This document shows positions 6,478-15,338 of a stretch of 27,383 nt of DNA, piece after piece; the stretch's first letter is position 1; every line of letters begins with the position of its first letter. Under the pieces are notes generated by a model. That model saw only the letters and a program-made list of their open reading frames with translations. It searched no databases and was not told the origin of the DNA. The DNA lies in assembly GCA_000433175.1 (NCBI GenBank), contig HF986684.1, positions 1 through 27,383 on the forward strand. The letters run 5' to 3'. The position numbers and the translations under genes were made by a program. The stretch is from Prevotella sp. CAG:1058. GTDB lineage: Bacteria; Bacteroidota; Bacteroidia; Bacteroidales; Bacteroidaceae.

Positions 6478-8190
6478 ATGGCAAAGACAAGGCAGATTGT
6501 TGAGTGCGTGCCCAACTTCAGCGAAGGACGCGACAAAACCGTAATCAAGCAAATCACCGACGTTATAGAGAAAAGCGAAGGCGTAAAACTATTGGACGTA
6601 GACCCGGGCGAGGCAACCAACCGCACGGTAGTAACGTTTGTCGGCGAACCGGACGCAGTGGTTGAAGCTGCTTTCAAGGCCGTTAAAAAGGCCGGTGAAG
6701 TAATCGACATGCGCCACCACCACGGCGCACACCCGCGCATGGGTGCCACCGACGTGTGCCCGCTCGTGCCCGTTAGCGGAATAACCCTCGAGGAGTGTGC
6801 CAAGCTGGCACGCAAGCTTGCAGAGCGCATAGCCAACGAAATTGGCATACCCTGCTATTGCTACGAGGCTGCTGCGCTAAAACCTGAAAGGCGCAACCTG
6901 GCGGTCTGCCGCAAGGGAGAATACGAGGCCCTGCCCGAGAAGCTGGCCGACCCCGACGGCAAGCCCGACTTCGGCGCACGGCCGTATGACGAGGGCGTGG
7001 CCAAGACAGGCTGCACGGCCGTAGGCGCACGCGACTTCCTCATAGCCGTAAACTTCAACCTCAACACAACATCGACACGCCGTGCCAACGCAATAGCATT
7101 CGACGTGCGCGAAAAGGGACGCCCCGAGCGCGAGGGCAACCCAATAACAGGCACCATAAAGCGCGACGCCGACGGCAAGCCCATCATGCGTCCCGGTACG
7201 CTGAAAGGCACGAAAGCCATCGGCTGGTTTATCAAGGAATACGGCATCGCACAGGTTTCGATGAACATCACCGACATCAACGCCACCCCGCTGCACGTGG
7301 CATTCGACGAGGTTTGCCGCGCCGCACAGGCACGCGGACTGCGCGTAACCGGAACCGAGATAGTAGGCCTTGTGCCCGAGCGTGCCGTTATCGATGCCGG
7401 CAAGTACTTCCTGCGCAAGCAGCACCGCTCTACCGGAATACCCAAGGAAGACATACTTAACATTGCAATAAAGTCGATGGGGCTCGACGACCTGCGCCCG
7501 TTCGTACCTGAAGAGAAGGTGATAGAATATCTTCTCGACGCAGACAACAACAATAACGACAAGCTGACGGCACTGACCGTAAGAGGCTTTGCCGACGAGA
7601 CACTGCGCGAATCACCCGCTCCGGGCGGAGGTTCGGTAGCCGCATACATGGGCGCACTGGGCGCAGCACTGGGCACGATGGTGGCCAACCTGTCAGCCCA
7701 CAAACCGGGATGGGACGACCGCTGGGACGAGTTCAGCCAGTGGGCCGACCGCGGACTGGAGCTCGAAACCGAACTGCTACACCTTGTAGACGAAGACACC
7801 GAAGCCTTCAACCGCATTATGGCGGCATTCGGCATGCCCAAGAACACAGAGGAAGACAAGCGCCTGCGCTCTGAAGCAATACAGAGTGCCACCCTGTTTG
7901 CCGCACAGGTGCCGCTTGAAACAATGAAGACGTCGTTCAAGGCATTCGAGATATGCAAGGCAATGGCCGAAACGGGCAACCCCAACAGCGTGTCTGACGC
8001 CGGCGTGGGCGCACTGGCTGCACGCGCGGCTGTGCTTGGCGCAGGACTGAACGTTAAGATCAACGCGTCTTCACTGAAAGACAAGGCCGTGGCCGACGGA
8101 CTTGTGGCTGAAGCCGAGAAGCTGATGAAAGATGCCGACGCCGCCGAACGCGAGATTATGACAATCGTTGAAAATACTATAAAAAAATAA
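6478..8190 (+). CDS. ftcD: Bifunctional glutamate formimidoyltransferase / formimidoyl-THF cyclodeaminase
   Basis: 570 residues from ATG 6478 (MAKTRQIVECVPNFSEGR); the frame is open further upstream, but that extension covers the promoter. Residues 1-180 and 181-330 are the two formiminotransferase subdomains, with the catalytic region HHHGAHPRMGATDVCP at 80-95 around the His equivalent to porcine H82. Residues about 365-570 are the cyclodeaminase, with the glycine-rich loop APGGGSVAAY at 381-390. It transfers the formimino group of N-formimino-glutamate to tetrahydrofolate, then releases ammonia to give 5,10-methenyl-THF. About 20 extra residues (near 220-240) relative to the mammalian enzyme lie in the second subdomain. 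It is first in the hut operon, with hutU two bases after its stop. Confidence 0.95.
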   Translation: MAKTRQIVECVPNFSEGRDKTVIKQITDVIEKSEGVKLLDVDPGEATNRTVVTFVGEPDAVVEAAFKAVKKAGEVIDMRHHHGAHPRMGATDVCPLVPVSGITLEECAKLARKLAERIANEIGIPCYCYEAAALKPERRNLAVCRKGEYEALPEKLADPDGKPDFGARPYDEGVAKTGCTAVGARDFLIAVNFNLNTTSTRRANAIAFDVREKGRPEREGNPITGTIKRDADGKPIMRPGTLKGTKAIGWFIKEYGIAQVSMNITDINATPLHVAFDEVCRAAQARGLRVTGTEIVGLVPERAVIDAGKYFLRKQHRSTGIPKEDILNIAIKSMGLDDLRPFVPEEKVIEYLLDADNNNNDKLTALTVRGFADETLRESPAPGGGSVAAYMGALGAALGTMVANLSAHKPGWDDRWDEFSQWADRGLELETELLHLVDEDTEAFNRIMAAFGMPKNTEEDKRLRSEAIQSATLFAAQVPLETMKTSFKAFEICKAMAETGNPNSVSDAGVGALAARAAVLGAGLNVKINASSLKDKAVADGLVAEAEKLMKDADAAEREIMTIVENTIKK

Positions 8191-8192
8191 AT

Positions 8193-10214
8193 ATGATGAT
8201 GACCAAAGAGCAGTTTGCAGAGGAAATACGCGCAGGCATACCCGACGTATTGCCCGAACCGATGCCTTACGACACCGAAATAAACCATGCGCCGAAGCGC
8301 AAGGACATATTGACTAAAGAGGAAAAGAAGCTAGCGCTGCGCAACGCCTTGAGGTATTTCCCCAAGAAGTTCCACGCTACGCTGGCACCCGAATTTGCCG
8401 AAGAGCTTGAAAAATACGGCCGTATCTACATGTACCGCTTCCGTCCACGCTACGAGATGTACGCCCGTCCGATTGACGAATATCCGCACAAGTCGCTCCA
8501 GGCTGCCGCCATCATGCTGATGATTCAGAACAACCTGAACCCGGCCGTGGCACAGCATCCGCACGAACTTATAATCTACGGAGGCAACGGAGCCATATTC
8601 CAGAACTGGGCACAGTACCGCCTGGCTATGAAATACCTGAGCGAAATGACCGACGAGCAGACGCTCGTGATGTATTCCGGCCATCCGCTCGGACTCTTCC
8701 CGTCGCACAAGAACGCGCCGAGAGTAGTAGTAACAAACGGTATGGTGATACCCAACTACTCAAAGCCTGACGACTGGGAGCGCATGAACGCACTCGGAGT
8801 GAGCCAGTACGGACAGATGACCGCAGGCTCATACATGTACATAGGCCCGCAGGGCATCGTTCACGGCACAACGATAACCGTGCTCAACGCCGCACGCATG
8901 CAGCTGAAGAAGGAAAAGGAGCGCAACGACATACACGGAATGCTGTTCGTATCATCAGGCCTCGGCGGCATGTCGGGCGCACAGCCTAAGGCAGGCAACA
9001 TAGCCGGAGTGGTAAGCGTGGTTGCTGAAATCAATCCGCTGGCTGCACAGAAGCGTTACGACCAAGGCTGGGTTGACGAGCTTCACACCAACCTTGACGA
9101 ACTGATACCGTCAGTGCGCAAGGCGGTTGAAGAGAAAAAGACCGTGTCAATGGCTTACGTGGGCAACGTTGTCGACCTTTGGGAACGCCTCGCCGACGAA
9201 GGCATAAAGGTTGACTTGGGCAGCGACCAGACATCTCTGCACAACCCGTGGGCGGGCGGATACTATCCAGTAGGCATGTCGCTCGAGGAATCAAAGAAGA
9301 TGATGGCCGAGAATCCCGCCGAGTTCCGCGAGCGCGTACAGGCATCGTTGCGCCGCCAGGTGGCAGCTATCAACAAGCTGACCGAACGCGGAATGTACTT
9401 CTTCGACTACGGCAACGCCTTCCTGCTCCAGTCTGAACGCGCAGGAGCAGACATCATGGGTGCCGACGGCAAGTTCCGTTACCCGTCATACGTACAGGAC
9501 ATCATGGGCCCGATGTTCTTCGACTACGGCTTCGGTCCGTTCCGCTGGGTATGTACTTCGGGCGACCCGAAAGACCTGGAGACGACCGACCGCATAGCAG
9601 CCGAAGTGCTCGAGGAAATAAAGAAGACCGCTCCTGAAGAGATACAAGGCCAGATGGACGACAACATCCATTGGATAAAAGAAGCCGGACCAAACCACCT
9701 CGTAGTAGGTTCGCAGGCACGCATACTTTACGCCGACGCAGAGGGACGCGCCAAGATAGCCGCTGCATTCAACGAAGCTATCAAGAGCGGCGAGATAAGC
9801 CGTCCGGTAGTACTAGGCCGCGACCACCACGACGTGTCAGGCACAGACTCTCCGTTCCGTGAGACAAGCAACATATACGACGGCTCACAGTTCTGCGCCG
9901 ACATGGCGGTACAGAACGTAATAGGTGACTCGTTCCGCGGCGCCACATGGGTATCACTGCACAACGGAGGCGGAGTCGGCTGGGGCGAAGTAATCAACGG
10001 AGGCTTCGGCATGGTAATAGACGGAAGCGAGGACAGCGCACGCCACATACGCGAAATGCTATTCTGGGACGTAAACAACGGCATAGCACGACGCAGCTGG
10101 GCACGTAACGAAGGCTCAATGCACAGCATCATACGCGAAATGGAACGCACTCCGGAACTGAAAGTCACAATGCCAAACCTCGTTGACGACAGCGTGATAG
10201 ACGGAATCTATTAA
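8193..10214 (+). CDS. hutU: Urocanate hydratase (urocanase), long form
   Basis: 673 residues. It converts urocanate to 4-imidazolone-5-propionate with tightly bound NAD+ as electrophile. The urocanase signature is seen at FGPFRWVCTSGD (447-458), with the conserved Cys at 454. The NAD-binding region holds LIIYGGNGAIF, MYSGHPLG and VSSGLGGMSGAQPKAGNI. The C-terminal CADMAVQNVIGDSFRGATWV and HNGGGVGWGE blocks are intact. It is about 115 residues longer than the 556-residue Pseudomonas enzyme and similar in size to the eukaryotic type. Three consecutive ATGs (8193, 8196, 8199) could all start translation. The 2-bp gap to ftcD suggests coupling. Confidence 0.96.
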   Translation: MMMTKEQFAEEIRAGIPDVLPEPMPYDTEINHAPKRKDILTKEEKKLALRNALRYFPKKFHATLAPEFAEELEKYGRIYMYRFRPRYEMYARPIDEYPHKSLQAAAIMLMIQNNLNPAVAQHPHELIIYGGNGAIFQNWAQYRLAMKYLSEMTDEQTLVMYSGHPLGLFPSHKNAPRVVVTNGMVIPNYSKPDDWERMNALGVSQYGQMTAGSYMYIGPQGIVHGTTITVLNAARMQLKKEKERNDIHGMLFVSSGLGGMSGAQPKAGNIAGVVSVVAEINPLAAQKRYDQGWVDELHTNLDELIPSVRKAVEEKKTVSMAYVGNVVDLWERLADEGIKVDLGSDQTSLHNPWAGGYYPVGMSLEESKKMMAENPAEFRERVQASLRRQVAAINKLTERGMYFFDYGNAFLLQSERAGADIMGADGKFRYPSYVQDIMGPMFFDYGFGPFRWVCTSGDPKDLETTDRIAAEVLEEIKKTAPEEIQGQMDDNIHWIKEAGPNHLVVGSQARILYADAEGRAKIAAAFNEAIKSGEISRPVVLGRDHHDVSGTDSPFRETSNIYDGSQFCADMAVQNVIGDSFRGATWVSLHNGGGVGWGEVINGGFGMVIDGSEDSARHIREMLFWDVNNGIARRSWARNEGSMHSIIREMERTPELKVTMPNLVDDSVIDGIY

Positions 10215-10226
10215 TAAAAGCACCGG

Positions 10227-10299
10227 AAGTTAAGAAGATATGACAATATGGGTTGGCTACGCATGAAAGCAATACTCAAGTCGCATATCTTCTTAACTT
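10227..10299. repeat. Perfect 16-bp inverted repeat between hutU and hutH
   Basis: AAGTTAAGAAGATATG (10227-10242) is the exact reverse complement of 10284-10299, with 41 nt between. A small hairpin TGCTG/CAGCA follows at 10300-10313. Only four T follow the large stem, so it is not a typical strong terminator. It lies in the only sizeable gap (143 bp) in the hut operon, where it could reduce or stabilise transcript between hutU and hutH. Confidence 0.8.
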
Positions 10300-10357
10300 T
10301 TGCTGTAAACAGCATATTCAATAAACATTTTTATTCTTAACCATTAAATAAAATAAT

Positions 10358-11851
10358 ATGATTCACCATATATCAGCCGAACATCTTACAATTGAACGCA
10401 TCGGTGAAATAATAAAGAACGGCTATAAGCTTGAATTGAGCGACGACGCCCGCAACCGAATTGTGCGCTGCCGCGAGTATCTTGACAAAAAAATAGCTGA
10501 AACAAAAGTTCCTATCTATGGCGTAACCACGGGATTCGGCTCCCTTTGCAACGTGTCAATAGGCAAAGACCATCTGGCACAACTGCAAATAAACCTGATG
10601 ATGTCACACGCCTGCGGCACCGGCGACCGCGTGCCGAACGAGATTGTCAAGATAATGCTTCTGCTTAAGATACAATCACTCAGCTACGGATACTCAGGCT
10701 GTCAGCTCGAAACAGTTGAACGCCTTATCGACTTCTTCAACAACGGCGTTTATCCGGTTGTTTACATGCAGGGCTCACTCGGAGCGTCTGGCGACCTTGT
10801 ACCGTTGGCACACTTGTGCCTGCCTCTAGTAGGACTTGGCGACGTTGAGTACCAGGGAAAGGTCATGACAGGAGCCGAAGTACTGAACTTGAACGGTTGG
10901 GAACCCATCCGCCTTGCTTCAAAGGAAGGACTCGCACTACTTAACGGTACGCAGAACATGAGTGCATTTGCTGTATGGGCGTTGCTGAAGAGCAAACGAC
11001 TGGGCGACTGGGCAGACACTATCTCAGCCATGTCGCTTGACGCTTATTGCGGACTTGTCGAGCCGTTCACCGACGCCGTGCACCAGGTTCGCCCACATAA
11101 GGGCCAGATTGAAACTGCCGCACGCATGCGCAAACTGCTTGAAGGCAGCGAAATCGTATCAAAACCGAAAGATTACGTCCAGGATCCGTACTCGTTCCGC
11201 TGCATTCCACAGGTTCACGGAACATTCAAAGATACATGGAACTACGTTTATTCGGTTATTGACACTGAAATAAACTCTGCTACCGACAACCCGACCGTAT
11301 GCCCGGACGACGACATCATAATCTCTGCTGGAAACTTCCACGGCGAGCCGATAGCACAACCTATGGACTTCCTTGCCATCGCCGCATGCGAGCTTGCAAA
11401 CATTTCGGAGCGCCGTATATACAAACTCGTTTCCGGAACACGCGGACTGCCAAGCTTCCTTGTTGCAAATCCTGGAGTAAACAGCGGTTTCATGATAACA
11501 CAATACACCGCAGCTTCGGTAGTCAGCCTCAACAAGAGTCTCAGCACTCCGTCTTCAGTAGACAGCATACCGTCAAGCCAGGGACAGGAAGACCATGTCA
11601 GCATGGGTGCCAATGCAGCAATAAAACTGTACAAGGTAGTACTCAACACGGAGCGTGTGCTTGCAATCGAATTGTTCAACGCCGCCCAGGCACTCGAATT
11701 CCGCCGCCCGCTCAAGTCGTCGCCAATCATCGAGAATGTGTACAAGGCTTACCGCGAGGCTGTTCCCTTCATCGTCAACGACGAAGTAATGTACCCGCAT
11801 ATCAAACACTCTATTGACTTCCTTGAAAACAATGCGCCTGCTTGTCAGTAA
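10358..11851 (+). CDS. hutH: Histidine ammonia-lyase (histidase)
   Basis: 497 residues. It carries out the first step of histidine catabolism, histidine to trans-urocanate plus ammonia. The Ala143-Ser144-Gly145 triad that cyclises into the MIO electrophile sits in GSLGASGDLVPLAHL. Y54 in IYGVTTGFG matches the conserved active-site Tyr. Further conserved blocks are NGTQNMSAF, the QDPYSFRCIPQVHG stretch, SATDNPTV and NFHGEPIAQPMDF. The length is normal for the family. Its last 20 bp overlap the start of hutI. There is no TAnnTTTG box in the gap before it, so it is probably read from the ftcD promoter through the inverted repeat. Confidence 0.96.
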   Translation: MIHHISAEHLTIERIGEIIKNGYKLELSDDARNRIVRCREYLDKKIAETKVPIYGVTTGFGSLCNVSIGKDHLAQLQINLMMSHACGTGDRVPNEIVKIMLLLKIQSLSYGYSGCQLETVERLIDFFNNGVYPVVYMQGSLGASGDLVPLAHLCLPLVGLGDVEYQGKVMTGAEVLNLNGWEPIRLASKEGLALLNGTQNMSAFAVWALLKSKRLGDWADTISAMSLDAYCGLVEPFTDAVHQVRPHKGQIETAARMRKLLEGSEIVSKPKDYVQDPYSFRCIPQVHGTFKDTWNYVYSVIDTEINSATDNPTVCPDDDIIISAGNFHGEPIAQPMDFLAIAACELANISERRIYKLVSGTRGLPSFLVANPGVNSGFMITQYTAASVVSLNKSLSTPSSVDSIPSSQGQEDHVSMGANAAIKLYKVVLNTERVLAIELFNAAQALEFRRPLKSSPIIENVYKAYREAVPFIVNDEVMYPHIKHSIDFLENNAPACQ

Positions 11852-13067
11852 CATAGGAATCCTTGCCGGCATAGAAAATGCCGGCAAGATTCGTCTCCGT
11901 GGCGAAGAGATGAAAAGCCTCGGCCAAATAGACAACGCCTGGCTTCTCGTGGAAAACGGTAAAATATCGGCTTTCGGCAGTATGGACGACATGCCGGCAG
12001 AAGGATTGTCGGCAGACTGTGAAGTCAACGCACAGGGAGGAACGGTATTGCCTTCATGGTGCGACCCGCATACGCACATAGTCTACGCCGGCAGCCGCGA
12101 GGGCGAGTTTGTCGACAAAATCATGGGACTGAGCTATGCCGAAATAGCCCGGCGAGGCGGCGGCATACTCAACTCGGCCGACTTGCTTCACACCTTGAGC
12201 GAAGACGAGCTGTACCGCCAGGCCATGCACCGCGCAGAAGAGATAATGCAAAAAGGCACAGGTTGTGTTGAAATCAAGAGCGGATACGGACTTAACACGG
12301 CAGACGAAATGAAGATGCTGCGCGTTATCCGCAGAATCAAGGAGGACACACCGATGCACGTCGTGTCTACATTCCTTGGAGCGCATGCAGTAGGACGCAG
12401 CTTCAGCCATGACGAATACGTTAACACGGTGGTAAACGAAATGATACCAGAAGCCGGCCGTGAGGGGCTGGCAGATTATGTCGACGTATTCTGTGACGAA
12501 GGGTTCTTCACCCCTGAAGATACCGACCGCATACTTGACGCTGCCGCAAAGTATGGCATGAAGCCCAAAATACACGTCGACGAGCTTGCCGCAACAGGCG
12601 GTCTGCCCGTCGCAGTAAAGCATGGCGCGCTTTCGGTCGACCACCTCGAGAACATGCCTGAGACAGAGTTCGACATCCTGAAAGACAGCAACACCATGCC
12701 GACCGTACTTCCGGGCACGTCGTTCTTCCTCAACATGCCTTACGCACCGGCACGCAAGATGATTGACGCCGGACTCGGTGTGGCCGTCGCAAGCGACTAC
12801 AACCCGGGGTCGACACCGTCTGGCGACATGAAGTTTGTGGTTTCGCTTGCCTGCATAAAGATGCGTCTGCTGCCGGCTGAAGCTATCAATGCCGCTACAC
12901 TCAACGCCGCATACGCCATGGGACAGAGCAACGAATACGGTTCGATAACCATCGGTAAAACGGCAAACTTCTTCATAACGGAACCGATACCGTCAATAGA
13001 CTACATACCCTACGCCTACACATCACCAATAATATGCAGAACGTTCTTGAACGGTAAGGAAGTGTAA
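11832..13067 (+). CDS. hutI: Imidazolonepropionase
   Basis: 411 residues from ATG 11832. An in-frame ATG at 11814 would add six residues, but MRLLVSNIGILAG matches the usual family start. It hydrolyses 4-imidazolone-5-propionate to N-formimino-L-glutamate, the FtcD substrate. It belongs to the amidohydrolase superfamily with a mononuclear metal site: HxH in DPHTHIVYAGSRE (H80, H82), then the GAHAV, KIHVDEL and ASDYNPGS motifs. It overlaps hutH by 20 bp, indicating translational coupling, and is followed by a strong terminator, so it ends the operon. Confidence 0.95.
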   Translation: MRLLVSNIGILAGIENAGKIRLRGEEMKSLGQIDNAWLLVENGKISAFGSMDDMPAEGLSADCEVNAQGGTVLPSWCDPHTHIVYAGSREGEFVDKIMGLSYAEIARRGGGILNSADLLHTLSEDELYRQAMHRAEEIMQKGTGCVEIKSGYGLNTADEMKMLRVIRRIKEDTPMHVVSTFLGAHAVGRSFSHDEYVNTVVNEMIPEAGREGLADYVDVFCDEGFFTPEDTDRILDAAAKYGMKPKIHVDELAATGGLPVAVKHGALSVDHLENMPETEFDILKDSNTMPTVLPGTSFFLNMPYAPARKMIDAGLGVAVASDYNPGSTPSGDMKFVVSLACIKMRLLPAEAINAATLNAAYAMGQSNEYGSITIGKTANFFITEPIPSIDYIPYAYTSPIICRTFLNGKEV

Positions 13068-13098
13068 GCCCGACGGGGAAATAATATAAAAGACAAAT

Positions 13099-13146
13099 AA
13101 GCCGGCCCGAAAACAGTCGTGAGAATGACTTTCTTCGGGCCGGCTT
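13099..13146. terminator. Bidirectional terminator between hutI and the TonB-dependent receptor gene
   Basis: AAGCCGGCCCGAA (13099-13111) pairs with TTCGGGCCGGCTT (13134-13146), a 13-bp GC-rich stem with a small inner AGTC/GACT pairing. T-rich stretches follow on both strands, and the flanking genes are convergent. Confidence 0.85.
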
Positions 13147-13162
13147 GTTTATTTAAAACAAA

Positions 13163-15235
13163 TCAAAAGTTGAATTTCCATTTTGCTCCGGCAATAATCC
13201 ACAATCCAGGCTGTGGCACGTTGCCGTAGTCAACATAGTCGGCATCAAACAAGTTGTTGGCCTCAACATAAAGGCTATAACGCGGTTTCGCCCACGTCAG
13301 CCGGGCGTCCACAAGCGAATAAGGCTTATAGTCGCGGTTGACGCCCTGCGTGTCGGTATATGAACCCATGCGGTACTTATAACGGTATTTTACGTCAAGG
13401 TCAAGTCCCGGCAGCAAGCGCAGTCCGAGCCCGGCGACAAGCTTGTGGCGAAGATACTCAAGGGCGTATAGCGACTGTACACCCGGCTCGCGGCGCTGGT
13501 CCTGGTCTATGTAGGCGTAAGCTACATCCAGCGAACGCAACACACGCTGGGCTGGAAGCAGACTGAAGAAATCAAGTCCGACAGACGCTTCAACACCGGT
13601 TGAAGTTATCTTCGTATGGTTTACCGAAGTCCACACTGCATCTTCGCCCAAAGAAGTGTCCATAATCCAGTCTATCATGTTGCGGCCCCAGTTACGGTAG
13701 ACAGAAAGCGTAGCGTTCAATCCGCCGGAGGCGTACTTCATACCCACCTCGACCGCGCTCATCTCCTCCGGACGCAGGTGCTTGTCGGCCTTGTGACCGT
13801 CAACCGAATAATACAACTCGGTAAACGAAGGCATACGCAAGGACGTGTTGAACGAGGCATACGCCTTCAGACTGCCTGTAATCGAGTAACTAGCGTCAAA
13901 TCCGGGATACAGCTTGAACGGCATTTCGCTCCACGTATTCCTGACCGCCGTGAAACCGGCCGACAGTGAAAGACCGCCAAGCGTGACATTGTGTTCAAGA
14001 TAAAGGCTGAGATTTGTACGGTTAAGGCCCAACGTGTAGTCACGGCCGGTACCGCTGATGTGTACATGAGAGTTGAGCGGTTCGCCCAAGGTTGTGGATA
14101 TAATGTCCTCGTTGCGTGCCTCCGCACCGAAAGCCGTGCGTCCTAACGTCCAGTCGAACCAGCTGTTAAGATTCAATCCTATAACATCGGTACGGTGGTA
14201 TTTGAACGGAGAACGGTCGGCATCGCCTCGGTAAAACTCGAATCTGTCCTGATAACGGTTCCAGTAAACGGACGGACGGAAGTGGAACCTGCCTACGTTC
14301 GTCGTGGCCTGAACGGCCGTAAAAAATTTAGAAGAGTGCTCATACTGCTCGTCTGACAACGTGCTGTAAAACGTATTGCTGCCCCATCCTTTCAAGCTCA
14401 TGCCCGCATGCCACGATACAGTGTGCCCGTCGTCGGTGTAATTGCCGTGGTAAAAGGCCTTCACCCCTTCATAGTCAGCATTGAGACTGCCTGCCTGGCT
14501 GCGGTTGCAACCGTCGCTGCGCATGTATCCGCCACTAATGTGGTTGCTCCATTTGCCCGTCTTGAGTCCGGCTCCGGCTTCCGCCGCCGCGTACCCGAAC
14601 GAACCGCCCTCCGCGCTTACGCTGCCTCCGTTGTCCACGGTCTTGCGCGTAACGATGTTTATCGCCCCGACGAGCGCCGACGTACCGTAAATGCGGCCGG
14701 CAGGTCCTTCTATGACCTCAATGCGCTGAATGTCGTCGAGAGTTACTGGCAGGTCAAACGAGTTGTGTCCCGTCTGGGGGTCGCAGATGTTAATTCCGTC
14801 GAGCAGTATCGCTATATGCTCGCTCGTGCCCCCACGAATGCTGATGTCGGTCTGCGCGCCGATAGGGCCACGCTGGCGCACATCAACGCCAACTGCGTAT
14901 TTGAGCAAGTCGTTAACACTTTGTGCAGGCGCAGCGGCAATGTCGTCGCGTCCCAGCACAGTTACAATTCTCGGCACCCGGCCACCGGCCAGGGGCGCGC
15001 GCGAGGCTGTCACGTCAACCCCGTCAAGCACAACCGTGCGCACCGTGTCGGCCATGCCCGTACCCACCATGTCGGTGCGTACGCTTACGCCGTCGGCCTT
15101 GGCATAGGTCAGCGTGGCTACGCTAAGCGTGCACACGAGAACCTCGCGGCCTACACAGGTGAACAAGGCGTAGTTCTTGCGGCTGAAGTGCCTGAACTTG
15201 AAAATCTCGCGCTTGTTGAAAACTGTTTTGTACAT
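13163..15235 (-). CDS. TonB-dependent outer-membrane receptor, BtuB/CirA-like
   Basis: 690 residues. The N-terminus has a long basic stretch (about residues 1-32, including FRHFSRKNYALF) before a hydrophobic leader ending near TYAKA; this extended leader is familiar in Bacteroidetes receptors. A possible TonB box lies at VVLDGVDVTAS. The plug domain (about 85-195) contains SIRGGTSEHIAILLDGI and IEVIEGPAGRIYGTSA. The 22-strand barrel region runs to the C-terminal aromatic residue (KWKFNF). There is no SusC-type carboxypeptidase-regulatory domain and no SusD partner, so a small ligand such as a cobamide, siderophore or metal chelate is more likely than a glycan. The ligand cannot be named from sequence. 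It lies 103 bp downstream of dnaX on the same strand with its own candidate promoter. Confidence 0.9.
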   Translation of the reverse strand: MYKTVFNKREIFKFRHFSRKNYALFTCVGREVLVCTLSVATLTYAKADGVSVRTDMVGTGMADTVRTVVLDGVDVTASRAPLAGGRVPRIVTVLGRDDIAAAPAQSVNDLLKYAVGVDVRQRGPIGAQTDISIRGGTSEHIAILLDGINICDPQTGHNSFDLPVTLDDIQRIEVIEGPAGRIYGTSALVGAINIVTRKTVDNGGSVSAEGGSFGYAAAEAGAGLKTGKWSNHISGGYMRSDGCNRSQAGSLNADYEGVKAFYHGNYTDDGHTVSWHAGMSLKGWGSNTFYSTLSDEQYEHSSKFFTAVQATTNVGRFHFRPSVYWNRYQDRFEFYRGDADRSPFKYHRTDVIGLNLNSWFDWTLGRTAFGAEARNEDIISTTLGEPLNSHVHISGTGRDYTLGLNRTNLSLYLEHNVTLGGLSLSAGFTAVRNTWSEMPFKLYPGFDASYSITGSLKAYASFNTSLRMPSFTELYYSVDGHKADKHLRPEEMSAVEVGMKYASGGLNATLSVYRNWGRNMIDWIMDTSLGEDAVWTSVNHTKITSTGVEASVGLDFFSLLPAQRVLRSLDVAYAYIDQDQRREPGVQSLYALEYLRHKLVAGLGLRLLPGLDLDVKYRYKYRMGSYTDTQGVNRDYKPYSLVDARLTWAKPRYSLYVEANNLFDADYVDYGNVPQPGLWIIAGAKWKFNF

Positions 15236-15280
15236 AAGATTTAATTAGGTTAAAATGTCCCGCCTTTGCGGAACAAGACG

Positions 15281-15288
15281 CAAAATTA
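15281..15288 (-). promoter_or_regulatory. Candidate -7 box for the TonB-dependent receptor gene
   Basis: Minus-strand TAATTTTG fits TAnnTTTG, with TTTG at 15304-15307 only 15 bp upstream, shorter than the usual spacer. The leader is about 45 nt, too short for a cobalamin riboswitch. Confidence 0.35.
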
Positions 15289-15338
15289 AATCTTAATAAC
15301 GAACAAAAAAAATTAATACTGTTAAAAATGGTTGTCCG

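Noticed and set aside
6861..8288. Long 475-residue open frame on the minus strand opposite ftcD
   Set aside because: It is the antisense shadow of a high-GC3 coding sequence: serine/alanine/arginine-rich with no family features, while the + strand holds complete FtcD domains.
13163..15235. Receptor taken as a SusC-type glycan importer
   Set aside because: There is no N-terminal carboxypeptidase-regulatory domain, the length is about 690 rather than about 1000 residues, and no susD gene is adjacent.
14408..15244. 278-residue + strand frame opposite the TonB-dependent receptor
   Set aside because: Shadow of the receptor plug-domain coding strand; composition is low-complexity and lacks motifs.
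15236..15338. Cobalamin riboswitch upstream of the BtuB-like receptor
   Set aside because: Only 103 bp separate it from dnaX and the predicted leader is about 45 nt, too short for that riboswitch; no B12-box-like sequence seen.
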